Assembly: GCA_945280365.1 (NCBI GenBank)
Contig: CALYQD010000001.1
Span: forward strand, 124,001 to 188,000
Source of the DNA: an uncultured Apibacter sp.
GTDB lineage: Bacteria > Bacteroidota > Bacteroidia > Flavobacteriales > Weeksellaceae
DNA length: 64,000 nucleotides
Direction of reading: 5' to 3'
In this document: positions 10,586 to 19,230 of the stretch, piece by piece
Layout: each line of letters starts with the position of its first letter
How positions within the stretch are numbered: position 1 is the stretch's first letter
Position numbers and translations under genes: made by a program
The notes under the pieces: generated by a model
What the model was told of the DNA's origin: nothing
Seen by the model: the letters and a program-made list of their open reading frames with translations, nothing else
Databases searched by the model: none

Positions 10586-10702
10586 CTTTTATTTTCTTTT
10601 TTTAGTTCTTCTTTCCTTTAAAATGAACGTGGGTATATCAACCATAATTTCACGGTTAAAAGTCAATAAGCGGTAATCCCAGCACCAAGTAACTGCATGA
10701 TT
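10586..10702 (-). other. rtcB upstream region, possible donor remnant
   Basis: Upstream DNA of rtcB up to the right repeat. On the minus strand one frame stays open for about 34 codons (containing LLTFNREIMVDIPTFILKER) and stops just before rtcB. It could be the 3' end of a donor gene, but that length is not rare by chance. No clear sigma-54 or TAnnTTTG promoter was found. Confidence 0.3.
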
Positions 10703-11192
10703 TTGCCATTAGCTTTAAAAATTCATTAGTACCAATTTTAATACCTCATCACCGATCTGTCTTAATACTTGGAGGCAGAGGAGCCTCAAAAGCCGTTGCT
10801 TATGTATTAAAATCAACTTTCCATTCCTTTTACCATTATTTTAAGAAGTAGTACAACTATGTATAGCCATTTAACGCAAGATACACTAATATCCAATCAT
10901 CTAATCGTTAACGCTACGCCTGTGGGAACTTTTCCTAATATAAATGACTTTTCGCCTACACCGGTAGAATTTCTTACTTCCCAACATTTGATCTATGATC
11001 TCATTTATAATCCTGAAGAAACAAAATTACTGCAATTAGGGAAAAAGTCGGTGCACAGACTAAAGACGGATTAGAAATGTTTCATCTACAAGCAGACAGT
11101 GTCTGGGAAATATGGAATAAATAAAAATAATTAATACTATAATTATTTTCTGTTAAATAAAGTCCCTGAGGCTTGTGCTTTTGGAAATATCG
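10703..11192. repeat. Long direct repeat, right copy (aroE fragment + SDR 3' end)
   Basis: Partner of 8609-9097. The aroE part is decayed, while the SDR part is the real end of the SDR gene. Homology stops at its left edge right after rtcB-associated DNA. Confidence 0.9.
10705..11124 (+). pseudogene. aroE: Truncated second copy of aroE
   Basis: The 3' two thirds of aroE without a start or substrate-binding N-terminus. It shows a one-base insertion near 10811, a one-base deletion near 11045 and many substitutions, including loss of a glycine in the GGGGASK loop (now GGRGASK). NATPVGTFPN and the EFLTSQHLIYDLIYNP stretch are still readable. It cannot make an enzyme. Confidence 0.9.
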
Positions 11193-11916
11193 TAATATCG
11201 GCTATTTGTACATGATCCGGCCGAGAGACAGCATAATAGATGGCATCTGCCACATCCGCAGCCACTAAAGGCTCGAAACCCTGATATACGGAGTCTGCTC
11301 TTTGTTTATCTCCTTTAAATCTAACTAATGAAAATTCGGTCTCAACCGCTCCAGGAGCAATATTGGTTACTTTTATCCCCTGAGATAGCAAATCCATCCT
11401 CATCCCATTACTAATTGCTTCAACAGCATGTTTGGTAGCACAATAAACTGTACCTTTAGGATAAGTTTCTTTTCCGGCAATAGAGCTTACATTGATAACA
11501 TGTCCTCTTGTATTAGCAGCCAAAATAGGAACAACCGCTTTAGACACATACAAAAGACCTTTCACGTTAGAATCTATCATTGCATCAAAATCATCTACAG
11601 AAGAATCTAAAAAAGTATCCAATCCATGGGCATTTCCCGCACAATTTACCAATATATTTATCTTTATCTTTTTTTCATCCGGCAAACTATTAATTGCTGA
11701 AAAAACATCCTCTTTGTTTCTAACATCAAAAAGTAAGGTAGTGACGTCCACTTTATTTCCCCATTTCTTTTTACTATCTTCTAATCTTTCCTTTCTTCTA
11801 CCACAGAGTACAAGATTAATTCCATTTTCAGCAAATATTTCCGCAGTGGCTTGCCCTATACCCGATGTTGCTCCTGTAATTAACGCTGTTTTTTGCATGA
11901 TACCATTTTTATACAT
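11143..11916 (-). CDS. SDR family NAD(P)-dependent oxidoreductase
   Basis: Short-chain dehydrogenase/reductase of the classical type, 257 residues, cytosolic. The cofactor loop TGATSGIGQA lies near residue 15, NCAGNAHG near 92, the catalytic serine in INVSSIAGK, and YCATKHA carries the catalytic Tyr/Lys. The C-terminal half resembles YdfG-like (3-hydroxy acid/serine dehydrogenase) proteins, but the substrate is not determined. The ATG at 11916 gives a six-residue prefix; a start at the next methionine (MQKTALITG, at 11898) is equally plausible. Its last codons are copied at 9048-9097. Confidence 0.85.
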   Translation of the reverse strand: MYKNGIMQKTALITGATSGIGQATAEIFAENGINLVLCGRRKERLEDSKKKWGNKVDVTTLLFDVRNKEDVFSAINSLPDEKKIKINILVNCAGNAHGLDTFLDSSVDDFDAMIDSNVKGLLYVSKAVVPILAANTRGHVINVSSIAGKETYPKGTVYCATKHAVEAISNGMRMDLLSQGIKVTNIAPGAVETEFSLVRFKGDKQRADSVYQGFEPLVAADVADAIYYAVSRPDHVQIADITIFPKAQASGTLFNRK

Positions 11917-11978
11917 TTACTTACTAAAGATACAAAGTTTTTTAACCCAATTAATATTTTAGTATGAAATAACTTCGT

Positions 11979-12635
11979 TTATTCATAAGGATAGTCATCC
12001 AATAATTCAATATCATCTATTCTAAATCCTCTATCATTACTTTCAGCATTACTAATAAATTCCATGTTTGAAATTTCTTTCAAAATTTCGTCGGGAATTC
12101 TGATTAGCACGCCTTGATATTTGTTCCTATTATTAAAAGCATTTAGTTCAATATCAGGCACAGGTAAATCTACCCCATTAAATTTCACTTTCAGTTTATT
12201 GGTATTAGATTTTTCGTCCGAATTATAAATATTTGCATTGAAATTATACCTCAAAACTAATTTCCTTCGTTTTCCCAAATTAATATTATCTATAGTTAAG
12301 GAAGATTCTCTTCCGGAAGGAAACCATAAAAAAAGTTCTTTTTTGGCGATATCACTAGTTCCATTTAATCTCCTTACATCTATCATTCCGAATTTATCTG
12401 AATACAAAACCCCTTCCACTTCACCATCAAAATTACTAACCATAGATATTTTAGGCCAAGGGCTTGTAACAATTGCCTCACCTTCGGCTTTAGTTACCTT
12501 ATTAAAAGTCTCTTTAAAAAATCCGGTCGACGGAACTGGGGGAATGGCATAATCATCACTATCAACACAAGAAGTAAAACATATCCCAAAAGCAGTCCCT
12601 ACGACAATTACTGTAATTATATATGCTAATCTCAT
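11979..12635 (-). CDS. Small lipoprotein paralogous to its upstream neighbour
   Basis: Secreted lipoprotein of 218 residues. The signal peptide ends in the lipobox FTSC, and the mature N-terminus reads CVDSDDYAIPPVP, nearly the same as the next gene's. The remainder matches the C-terminal third of that neighbour (FFKETFN, LWFPSGRESSLTIDNIN, FNANIYNSDE, NDRGFRIDDIELL), probably a jelly-roll 'choice-of-anchor' type domain. It looks like a duplicated, shortened version lacking the middle DUF5689 region. It is last in the TonB-receptor operon, 11 bases after the gene before it. Ligand unknown. Confidence 0.7.
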   Translation of the reverse strand: MRLAYIITVIVVGTAFGICFTSCVDSDDYAIPPVPSTGFFKETFNKVTKAEGEAIVTSPWPKISMVSNFDGEVEGVLYSDKFGMIDVRRLNGTSDIAKKELFLWFPSGRESSLTIDNINLGKRRKLVLRYNFNANIYNSDEKSNTNKLKVKFNGVDLPVPDIELNAFNNRNKYQGVLIRIPDEILKEISNMEFISNAESNDRGFRIDDIELLDDYPYE

Positions 12636-12646
12636 TACTAAATTTA

Positions 12647-13972
12647 TTAATCTTCCAATTGTATCGTATCGATTCTAAATCCTCTTTTATTTTTACTTGC
12701 TGAAGCAAAAAATTCTATTTTTTCCGTACCATCAGGAATGTTCACTCGCACAGTATAAAACATATTTTTATTATTATCTACAGTTAGAAGAGTATGCGGA
12801 AGGGCAATTTCAACTCCATTACATTTAAGAATCAAATCATCCACATATCCTATTTCGTTTGAATTAAATATATTCACATTTAGTTTAAAAGACAATATCA
12901 TAGCCTTATGACCGGAAGTATTTATATGGTCAATAACCAGAGATGACTCGGTATTTGTCGGAAACCAGACTAGAGGATTAGAAAAAGCCGCGCCGGAAGT
13001 TCTTATATCCGCTTTTCCGTACGGATCACTATAAGAGACCGGCAAAGGATTATCAAATCCTGTCGCTAAATTTATTTTTGGTTTAGTTGAGACATTGGAA
13101 ACTTGATTAAACGTTTCTATAAAAAAAGGTTTAGTAGTTGGAAAATCCTTGACATCATCAATCGTTCTAAGTATTAGCTTATACGTTTTATATGTCCCGT
13201 CATATCGGGTCATTATCCCTCGTAATCTTCCTTCCCCATACGGAATTTTATATCCTGCAAAAGAAGCATAATTACTAATAGGTACGTTTATATAATTTAA
13301 GCTTATGTCATTTATTTGGTTATCTGTACTAGCATTATTTCTTACATAAGTTTTACCTGCATCATTAAATATAACATCGTTTACCTCCACCAAGGTGCAC
13401 AAATATTTTTCATTATTATTGACATCTTTTACCGTTAATAACCTACCGGCATCATTAGTTTTAATTACTAATTCATCTTCATTTTTTTTATCTTTGCCCA
13501 GAATTATATTCGAATTCATAGCCGAAGGCGTTATTTGATCTACTACATATCTTTCCGGCTGTGTAGGAGGTAGACCTATCTGCACCATGCCATTTTGCTT
13601 TCCATAGTATAGACCTTCCAATTTTATATATATTTTAGACCCTAAAGGATAATGCGTATATATATTTGATATATTGACACTTAACATGACACCTTGAGTT
13701 CCATCTTCCGTTACTATAAACAAGTTTTTATATATATTTCCTGCTTGATCTGAGGAAATAACATATCCTTCTAAAATTTCTCCCTTAGAAAAGCTGATTG
13801 CCTCTACCCCATTTTTTCCTGTAAATACAGGAGCTGTACGCAAAAGATAAGGTATATCTAAGGTAGCTTTCATTTCTTGCCCTTCGTTTACCGGAGGAGC
13901 TTTATAATCATCGTCATGCACGCAAGATAAGAGTAGCCAAGATATAAAAAATACTATTGTTTTTTTTATCAT
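12647..13972 (-). CDS. DUF5689 domain lipoprotein
   Basis: Surface or periplasmic lipoprotein, 441 residues, with lipobox LLSC and mature start CVHDDDYKAPPVN. The first 270 residues look like DUF5689, and the region from about 285 is a beta-rich domain shared with the following gene. It is second in an operon behind a TonB-dependent receptor (40-base gap), the position of a SusD-like substrate-capture partner. A secreted endonuclease/phosphatase gene diverges from the operon, so the ligand could be nucleic acid or a phosphate ester; that is inference. Confidence 0.75.
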   Translation of the reverse strand: MIKKTIVFFISWLLLSCVHDDDYKAPPVNEGQEMKATLDIPYLLRTAPVFTGKNGVEAISFSKGEILEGYVISSDQAGNIYKNLFIVTEDGTQGVMLSVNISNIYTHYPLGSKIYIKLEGLYYGKQNGMVQIGLPPTQPERYVVDQITPSAMNSNIILGKDKKNEDELVIKTNDAGRLLTVKDVNNNEKYLCTLVEVNDVIFNDAGKTYVRNNASTDNQINDISLNYINVPISNYASFAGYKIPYGEGRLRGIMTRYDGTYKTYKLILRTIDDVKDFPTTKPFFIETFNQVSNVSTKPKINLATGFDNPLPVSYSDPYGKADIRTSGAAFSNPLVWFPTNTESSLVIDHINTSGHKAMILSFKLNVNIFNSNEIGYVDDLILKCNGVEIALPHTLLTVDNNKNMFYTVRVNIPDGTEKIEFFASASKNKRGFRIDTIQLED

Positions 13973-14012
13973 TTTTTATCTTTTTAATAATTTATCAATT
14001 ATAAGTTTAATA

Positions 14013-16808
14013 TTAAAATTTAAAGAATACATTCAAGAAATACGATCTTCCTCTATCATAAAATAGTTTATTGCCAAAAAGTGGATAGGCTAATGACTTA
14101 TCTTTTTCTAATTGCTCATAATTAGCTGATCTTCCTTGCTCAAATGAACCGGTTACATATCCCCTTTCGTTTAAAATATTATTGATGGAGGCACTCATAC
14201 CCAACGTATATTTACCCATTCGTACCGATTTACCCAAAGTAGCATTTAATAGAAAAACGTCCTGAAATTGCTTTTGTTTTAATATAGCTTTTACATTATC
14301 CGGTGTAGCCTTATCGTAGGGAAAAACTCCATCTTTCATGATGAAATTTTTGGTCCTTGAAAGAAAAGAAATATTTGAATAAATATCTTGTAAAAAATTA
14401 GCACTGATACTTGTCCACCAATATTTAGGAGAATTATACTTTATTCCCAAAGCATAGCCTTTTTGAGGGGTTCCTGCAATCTTATAATCTTTAATGTAAG
14501 AAGAACCGTAATCGTTTATGCCAGGCGAATTATCACTAAGAACATACAATTTAGGATTGTTTTTATAGGTAAATTGCCCCACGGAAGCTATTCCGTACAG
14601 AGATAGAGTAGGAGATAATTTCCAATCTATTCCTATTTCAGACCCCAAATAGTCCTTTTCCATTCCTGTTAAAACTTCTGTAATAAAGGCATCGGAACTG
14701 TTTTCAAATCGTACCCCTTGTGCGTAATAACGCAATATTTCTATGGCATTTTTTATTTTAGTATAATACCCACTGATTCTAGCTTTTACACGAGGAGATC
14801 TTAAGGTATATGTGATATCGTTTGTATTTACTCTTTGGTTAGTTACATTCGGAATTTTGTCATTATTTAGCCTTTGATTTACAAAAATTTCATTTAAAGT
14901 GGGCGAAGATTCATAATAGGCGGAGTTGAGAATAATAAAATTTCTTCCGTTAATTTTATAAGTAATCCCTGTACGTAAACCTAATTCAATAAAATTTGCT
15001 TTAGCACTTTTTCCGTAGGAATTATTCGGGTATAAGCCATGTTTAAATTTCCCGTCTCTATAAGACTCATCCCATCCAAATAGAAATGATGTGGCAACTT
15101 CCCAACGGTTTATGGTTACTCTAGAAGTAGCATTTCCCATTATTTTTTGTCTGAACATTTTGTAATCGTATTCCGTTTTGTCTCCTTTCCTTGCCACACT
15201 ACCCGGATGTAAACTATTATAATCGCCTGTGGATGAATTTATTCCATCCTCTTTTATGAATGAACTTTTATTTAATACAAAATCGGCACCTAACAAATCA
15301 TTTATCTCCCTATAATTACTTGACACTAAATTTTGATAATTTACGTTCAAAAATAATTTCCAATTATCAGTTAGCAAGGTTTGGAAATGAGTGGCAGCAT
15401 TAAAAGTTTTATCTTTAATCACATCATCCACTATAAAGTAAGAAGCTCTCCTACCTACCTGTCCGGTATAGGGATCTAGATAAGTCGGCGCATGATAATT
15501 CGTATTATATAACTGATCCCAGTTTATTTGAGTGACAGTTATATCGTTATTTTCCCATGCCTGCAAACAATTTTCATATTCCGTCATATTTCCAAGACTT
15601 AACCAATAACTTGGTAAATTTTTATAATAAGTAGGGGAAGGATTCTCTGCTTCATACCTATTTAAATGGGACTGTTTATTATATCCAAATTGATAAGAGG
15701 CTGTAGTGGTCAATTTTGATTTATCACTTATATTCCAATAATGGGTAAGCATAAATATTGGCTCGAAAATTCTTTTTACTCGTTCGTTTCTTTTCTCTCC
15801 ATCTTGCCACCCCCAAAAAGAGTTATAATTCTTTCCTCTCAAATCATATACTTCTTGAGTATTTGGACTTGAACCGGATTTTCTTGACGGGGTTCCGAAC
15901 GCAGTGAAATTCAGCCTGTGTCTATGATTAATTTTTTTCTCAATAGCCGTAAAATATGCATAAGAATCGTTGTATGTTCCATCAATAACCCCTTCCTCCA
16001 TCCATCTTCTGGAGCCGGAAAAGGTAAAAGACCATCCTGAAGGAAGCATTCCTGAAGAGTAGGTAGTCATAACCCTATGTTGATAGGTACGATTAGAAAA
16101 CGAATAACTGAGTTCAAATCCTTTTCTATATGAAGAAGAACGAGTATCGTAATAGGTAGTCCCTCCTAAGCTGCTGAAAGAATAATCAGAAACGTTATTA
16201 TTTTCTGCTAGTTCATAAGGATAGCGCACTACATTATTTAATCCGCCCCAATTGCCGAAATCAGGTCTACCCGTTTGATTTTTGGACATGGGAATTCCAT
16301 TGAACATAATTGTTGCATAGCTATTGTCCAAACCTCTTACCTTGAACCAATAAGGACCAAGCTCAAAAGAAGCGGTTTTGGAAAATATATCTTTGGAAGA
16401 TTGCAATAACCCAATTCCGGTCTGTGCCATAGAGCCTTCTTCATCCGATAAAAAATCGTCATCCGTTAGGGTTATGATTCCTTCTTCTTCTTGTGAAGGA
16501 TTAAATTCTAAGGTAATATCTCCTAAATTTTTTTTGGATTCTTCCGAAGATACTTTTACTGTAAGGATTTTCGGAACATATCCTATCCTGTTTATGATTA
16601 AAAGATAGGTACCGGCTGATACATCTTTGAATTGAAAATACCCGATTCTATCGGATTTAGACTGTATGGCTCGATCTTCTCCTAAGCTAACAATAGCCTG
16701 ATCTAAAGGTTTATTTTGGTCTCCTTTTAGATATCCGTAGATCATAGTTTGTGCAAACAGCGCCTGATTTACAAAAAGGGCCCAATATACCAGCTTACTT
16801 TTCATCAT
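14013..16808 (-). CDS. TonB-dependent outer-membrane receptor
   Basis: Energy-coupled outer-membrane transporter, 931 residues. A signal peptide (about 1-20, ending LFAQ) is followed by a carboxypeptidase-like regulatory domain (about 22-110: YGYLKGDQNKPLDQAIVSL). The plug domain (about 135-240) contains FKVRGLDNSYATIMFNGIPM. A beta-barrel then ends in the aromatic YFLNVFFKF expected for outer-membrane assembly. It is first in the operon with the two lipoproteins. ATG 16808 and ATG 16805 are adjacent; the second may be used. Substrate not known, possibly DNA or phosphate-rich material given the nearby nuclease. Confidence 0.93.
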   Translation of the reverse strand: MMKSKLVYWALFVNQALFAQTMIYGYLKGDQNKPLDQAIVSLGEDRAIQSKSDRIGYFQFKDVSAGTYLLIINRIGYVPKILTVKVSSEESKKNLGDITLEFNPSQEEEGIITLTDDDFLSDEEGSMAQTGIGLLQSSKDIFSKTASFELGPYWFKVRGLDNSYATIMFNGIPMSKNQTGRPDFGNWGGLNNVVRYPYELAENNNVSDYSFSSLGGTTYYDTRSSSYRKGFELSYSFSNRTYQHRVMTTYSSGMLPSGWSFTFSGSRRWMEEGVIDGTYNDSYAYFTAIEKKINHRHRLNFTAFGTPSRKSGSSPNTQEVYDLRGKNYNSFWGWQDGEKRNERVKRIFEPIFMLTHYWNISDKSKLTTTASYQFGYNKQSHLNRYEAENPSPTYYKNLPSYWLSLGNMTEYENCLQAWENNDITVTQINWDQLYNTNYHAPTYLDPYTGQVGRRASYFIVDDVIKDKTFNAATHFQTLLTDNWKLFLNVNYQNLVSSNYREINDLLGADFVLNKSSFIKEDGINSSTGDYNSLHPGSVARKGDKTEYDYKMFRQKIMGNATSRVTINRWEVATSFLFGWDESYRDGKFKHGLYPNNSYGKSAKANFIELGLRTGITYKINGRNFIILNSAYYESSPTLNEIFVNQRLNNDKIPNVTNQRVNTNDITYTLRSPRVKARISGYYTKIKNAIEILRYYAQGVRFENSSDAFITEVLTGMEKDYLGSEIGIDWKLSPTLSLYGIASVGQFTYKNNPKLYVLSDNSPGINDYGSSYIKDYKIAGTPQKGYALGIKYNSPKYWWTSISANFLQDIYSNISFLSRTKNFIMKDGVFPYDKATPDNVKAILKQKQFQDVFLLNATLGKSVRMGKYTLGMSASINNILNERGYVTGSFEQGRSANYEQLEKDKSLAYPLFGNKLFYDRGRSYFLNVFFKF

Positions 16809-16837
16809 TTTTAGTAATTTGAAGAGACTTATTGGAG

Positions 16838-16845
16838 CAAATATA
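16838..16845 (-). promoter_or_regulatory. -7 box TATATTTG for the TonB-receptor operon
   Basis: Exact TAnnTTTG on the minus strand, 29 bases before ATG 16808. It lies 12 bases from a plus-strand box serving the divergent nuclease gene. Confidence 0.5.
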
Positions 16846-16857
16846 ATTATTTCTTTT

Positions 16858-16865
16858 TAGTTTTG
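16858..16865 (+). promoter_or_regulatory. -7 box TAGTTTTG for the nuclease gene
   Basis: Exact TAnnTTTG, 21 bases before ATG 16887. Together with 16838-16845 it makes a compact divergent promoter. Confidence 0.5.
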
Positions 16866-16886
16866 TCAACGTAAAACCATAGAGCT

Positions 16887-18077
16887 ATGCACGTATTTTT
16901 AAAAAATAGTTTAGTTTTTATTTTTTTCTGCACATTATCCATCCAGCTCAATGCCCAAGTAAAATTTAAAACGGCAACTGTCATGTTTTATAACGTTGAA
17001 AACTTATATGACACTATTAAATCTGCAGATCTTATTAACGGTTCTCTCGATCCTAACGACCCAAAATATCAAATAAGCGTACCCGAGGATAGCGCCCTGA
17101 CATCCGGGTATACGTTTCATTCCGATGAATTATCTTTCGCTAAGCTAAAAGGTAAAAAAGTTGTGAGAAAACATATACTTACCGATGAATTTCATTACAA
17201 GGGAACAAAACTTTGGGATTCGAAAAAATATAAAGAAAAAATCGACCATATTAGCCGAGTTATAACTGAAACCGGAAAAGCTGAAACACAATCCATGCCT
17301 GCGATCGTTGGGTTATGCGAAATTGAAAACGAACAGGTACTAAAGGATTTGTGTGAAGCACTGAAAAAGAAAGGTGGAAATTATGGATTTGTTCACCTGA
17401 ATTCTTTTGATCCCAGAGGAATAGATGTAGCCTTAGTATATAACAAAACGAAATTTGTCCCTATTAATCAACAAAGACTTCTTATTAATTTACCGAAAGA
17501 AGGGGATTATAAAAAATACACGCGCGATATATTATGTGTAGAAGGTCTCTTGGATAACGAAAAAATGTACTTTTTGGTAAATCATTGGCCCTCAAGACGT
17601 GGCGGTGAACAAAAAAGCCTTCCGAATAGGATTGCTGCGGCAAAGGTGTTAAAACAGGCTATGGATAGCCTGATAACTCTCAATCCAAAGGCCAAAATAC
17701 TTGCCATGGGCGATTTTAACGATGATTGCAACAGTCCTAGCATAAAAAAAGTTTTAAACACTGTATCTAAAAAAGAAAACGTAAAAATAGGCTCATATTA
17801 TAATCCTGCGGAAATTTTGTTTAAAAAAGGATTGGGAACTCTTGCGTATCAGGATTCTTTTAATTTTTTCGATCAACAAATTATTTCGCCTGAACTTATT
17901 GCCGACAAGGAAGGATACCACTTTTATAAGATGAATGTTTTCTCTCCTGCTTATTTAGTTACACAGGAAGGTTCTCGAAAAGGTTATCCGTTTCGCTCTT
18001 TTTCAAATGATAACTATATTGGTGGATACAGTGACCATTTCCCCGTTTATACCGTTCTGATTAAAGAGGTTAAATAA
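16887..18077 (+). CDS. Secreted endonuclease/exonuclease/phosphatase family protein
   Basis: Exported phosphodiesterase-fold enzyme of 396 residues. The signal peptide ends near LNAQ (about 24). EEP-superfamily signatures follow in order: VMFYNVENLYDT with the metal-site Asn, GLCEIENE with the metal Glu, NHWPSRRGG, LAMGDFNDD with catalytic Asp/Asn, and a terminal GYSDHFPV with the Asp-His pair. All catalytic positions look intact. It diverges from a TonB receptor operon, suggesting extracellular DNA or phosphoester breakdown with uptake of the products. Its last 150 or so bases and the downstream spacer are repeated at 19080-19327. Confidence 0.88.
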   Translation: MHVFLKNSLVFIFFCTLSIQLNAQVKFKTATVMFYNVENLYDTIKSADLINGSLDPNDPKYQISVPEDSALTSGYTFHSDELSFAKLKGKKVVRKHILTDEFHYKGTKLWDSKKYKEKIDHISRVITETGKAETQSMPAIVGLCEIENEQVLKDLCEALKKKGGNYGFVHLNSFDPRGIDVALVYNKTKFVPINQQRLLINLPKEGDYKKYTRDILCVEGLLDNEKMYFLVNHWPSRRGGEQKSLPNRIAAAKVLKQAMDSLITLNPKAKILAMGDFNDDCNSPSIKKVLNTVSKKENVKIGSYYNPAEILFKKGLGTLAYQDSFNFFDQQIISPELIADKEGYHFYKMNVFSPAYLVTQEGSRKGYPFRSFSNDNYIGGYSDHFPVYTVLIKEVK

Positions 18078-18180
18078 AATTCCTATTGCAATTGTAATTT
18101 AAATTAAAAAAATTTAAACTTTCTTATCTCTTAATAATATCTAAAATAAACATTATAAACAATCAAAATAAAAAAGCGAG
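17927..18180. repeat. Direct repeat, left copy (nuclease 3' end + spacer)
   Basis: About 254 bases from the nuclease C-terminal region through the spacer to AAAAAAGCGAG. It matches 19080-19327 with scattered differences and small gaps. The copy ends in the middle of what, in the right copy, is the tracrRNA terminator hairpin. Confidence 0.88.
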
Positions 18181-18237
18181 GTTAGAAAATATTTTTAATT
18201 AAGTTTATTTTTAGGAGCTAATAAAACTAAATGCTTT

Positions 18238-18678
18238 ATGATTAAAAAATTAACTAATATAAAAATCCACAACAATACAATCATCATTGATGGCCATGAC
18301 AGTAAAGTTCATGTAGATGGACCTTGCTTAGAGACAGCTCTGCTAGTAGATGATAATTATATTTTGTTATTTGTTACTCTTGATTGTCCATTTGAAGAAG
18401 GTTTAGAAATCTATTTATTAGACTTACAACAAAATCGAATAATTGATAAAGCACAGTTAGGTCTAATGTATTATACAGATTTTTTCAGTGATTTATTAAT
18501 TCTTTCAGAAAAAAGTCTTTTATTTGACTTTTTTGGTGTTTGGAAGTTAGAGTTATTTGACAAACCGAAAAGATCGCTAAGTTATTTATTTTCACCACCC
18601 TATGGCTTATATCTACACTTAGGAGCTATACGTCCTTTATCATTAATTAGATACTTTAGTTTAAAAAGCAATGATTAA
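18238..18678 (+). CDS. Orphan 146-residue protein, function unknown
   Basis: I do not recognise this protein with confidence. It is beta-rich with alternating hydrophobic strands (TIIIDG, YILLFVTLDCP, LEIYLLDL) and no signal peptide or membrane helix. It has an aromatic middle (YYTDFFSDLLIL) and a conserved-looking KPKRSLSYLFSPPYGLYLH segment. The overall look recalls small immunity or antitoxin-like proteins, but that is only an impression. It is the only sizeable gene of a 0.9 kb cargo bracketed by nuclease 3'-end repeats, next to the tracrRNA. AGGAG lies 20 bases upstream of the ATG, too far for a normal ribosome site. Confidence 0.6.
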   Translation: MIKKLTNIKIHNNTIIIDGHDSKVHVDGPCLETALLVDDNYILLFVTLDCPFEEGLEIYLLDLQQNRIIDKAQLGLMYYTDFFSDLLILSEKSLLFDFFGVWKLELFDKPKRSLSYLFSPPYGLYLHLGAIRPLSLIRYFSLKSND

Positions 18679-19079
18679 TACTATTTAATATAATAGATTA
18701 AGGGATAAATATGATCACTGAATATTGTAAAAAGTTTAAAAATTTATTTGTATTATTCAATATTATAATTCAGTAGTATAAACACAATTATTTAGACGAT
18801 GAATAAATCTTCGTATTAACTTTATTTAAAAATTAAAAATAGTGATATAGATAGGGGGGCAACCAAATGAAATTAGCTATAATTTTAGACTTAAATTATT
18901 AACGTCTAAACCTCATATTTGTTTATATAAATATAAATTATTTGTCTATTTGCTTATTAAAACTGCTCTTCTAAAATTAGTTATACCACAGCATAATTTT
19001 GTCATAGCATAAAGCAATTTACTTAACTAACTTTATGCTTATAGATGAATAAAAAATCATACTTTAATTTAAGCAGATG
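18679..19079. other. Rest of the orphan cargo, no long gene
   Basis: AT-rich remainder of the cargo. Two tiny frames follow purine-rich ribosome-site-like sequences, unlike host genes. One is a 21-codon frame at 18711-18776 behind AGGGA. The other is an 11-codon frame starting at 18867 behind AGGGGGG. They may be gene remnants. Nothing else is recognisable. Confidence 0.4.
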
Positions 19080-19230
19080 TAAGATGAATATTTTCTCTCC
19101 TGCTTATTTAATTACACGGGAAGATTCTCGAAAAGATTATCCGTATAGCTCTTTTTCAAATGATAACTATATTAATGGATACGGCGACCATTTTCCTCGT
19201 TTATACCGCTCTGATTAAAGAGGTTAAATA
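19080..19230 (+). pseudogene. 3' fragment of the nuclease gene
   Basis: Decayed copy of about the last 48 codons of the secreted nuclease. The Asp-His motif region (GYSDHFPV in the intact gene) is disrupted by a frameshift, reading GYGDHFPR before going out of frame. Confidence 0.8.

Noticed and set aside
10680..10710. Sigma-54-like promoter (TGGCA...TGC) upstream of rtcB, as in E. coli
   Set aside because: The GG-to-GC spacing is nine rather than ten bases and part of the match lies in the aroE repeat.
10859..11074. A 71-codon open frame similar to AroE as a separate gene
   Set aside because: It is a piece of the duplicated aroE 3' end, with frameshifts on both sides and no N-terminal domain.
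8609..11192. Insertion sequence carrying rtcB
   Set aside because: No transposase, terminal inverted repeats or short target-site duplication; the flanking repeats are hundreds of bases of host gene.
11492..11962. A 156-codon plus-strand frame over the SDR gene
   Set aside because: It runs antisense to a clear SDR with intact motifs and has no recognisable protein features.
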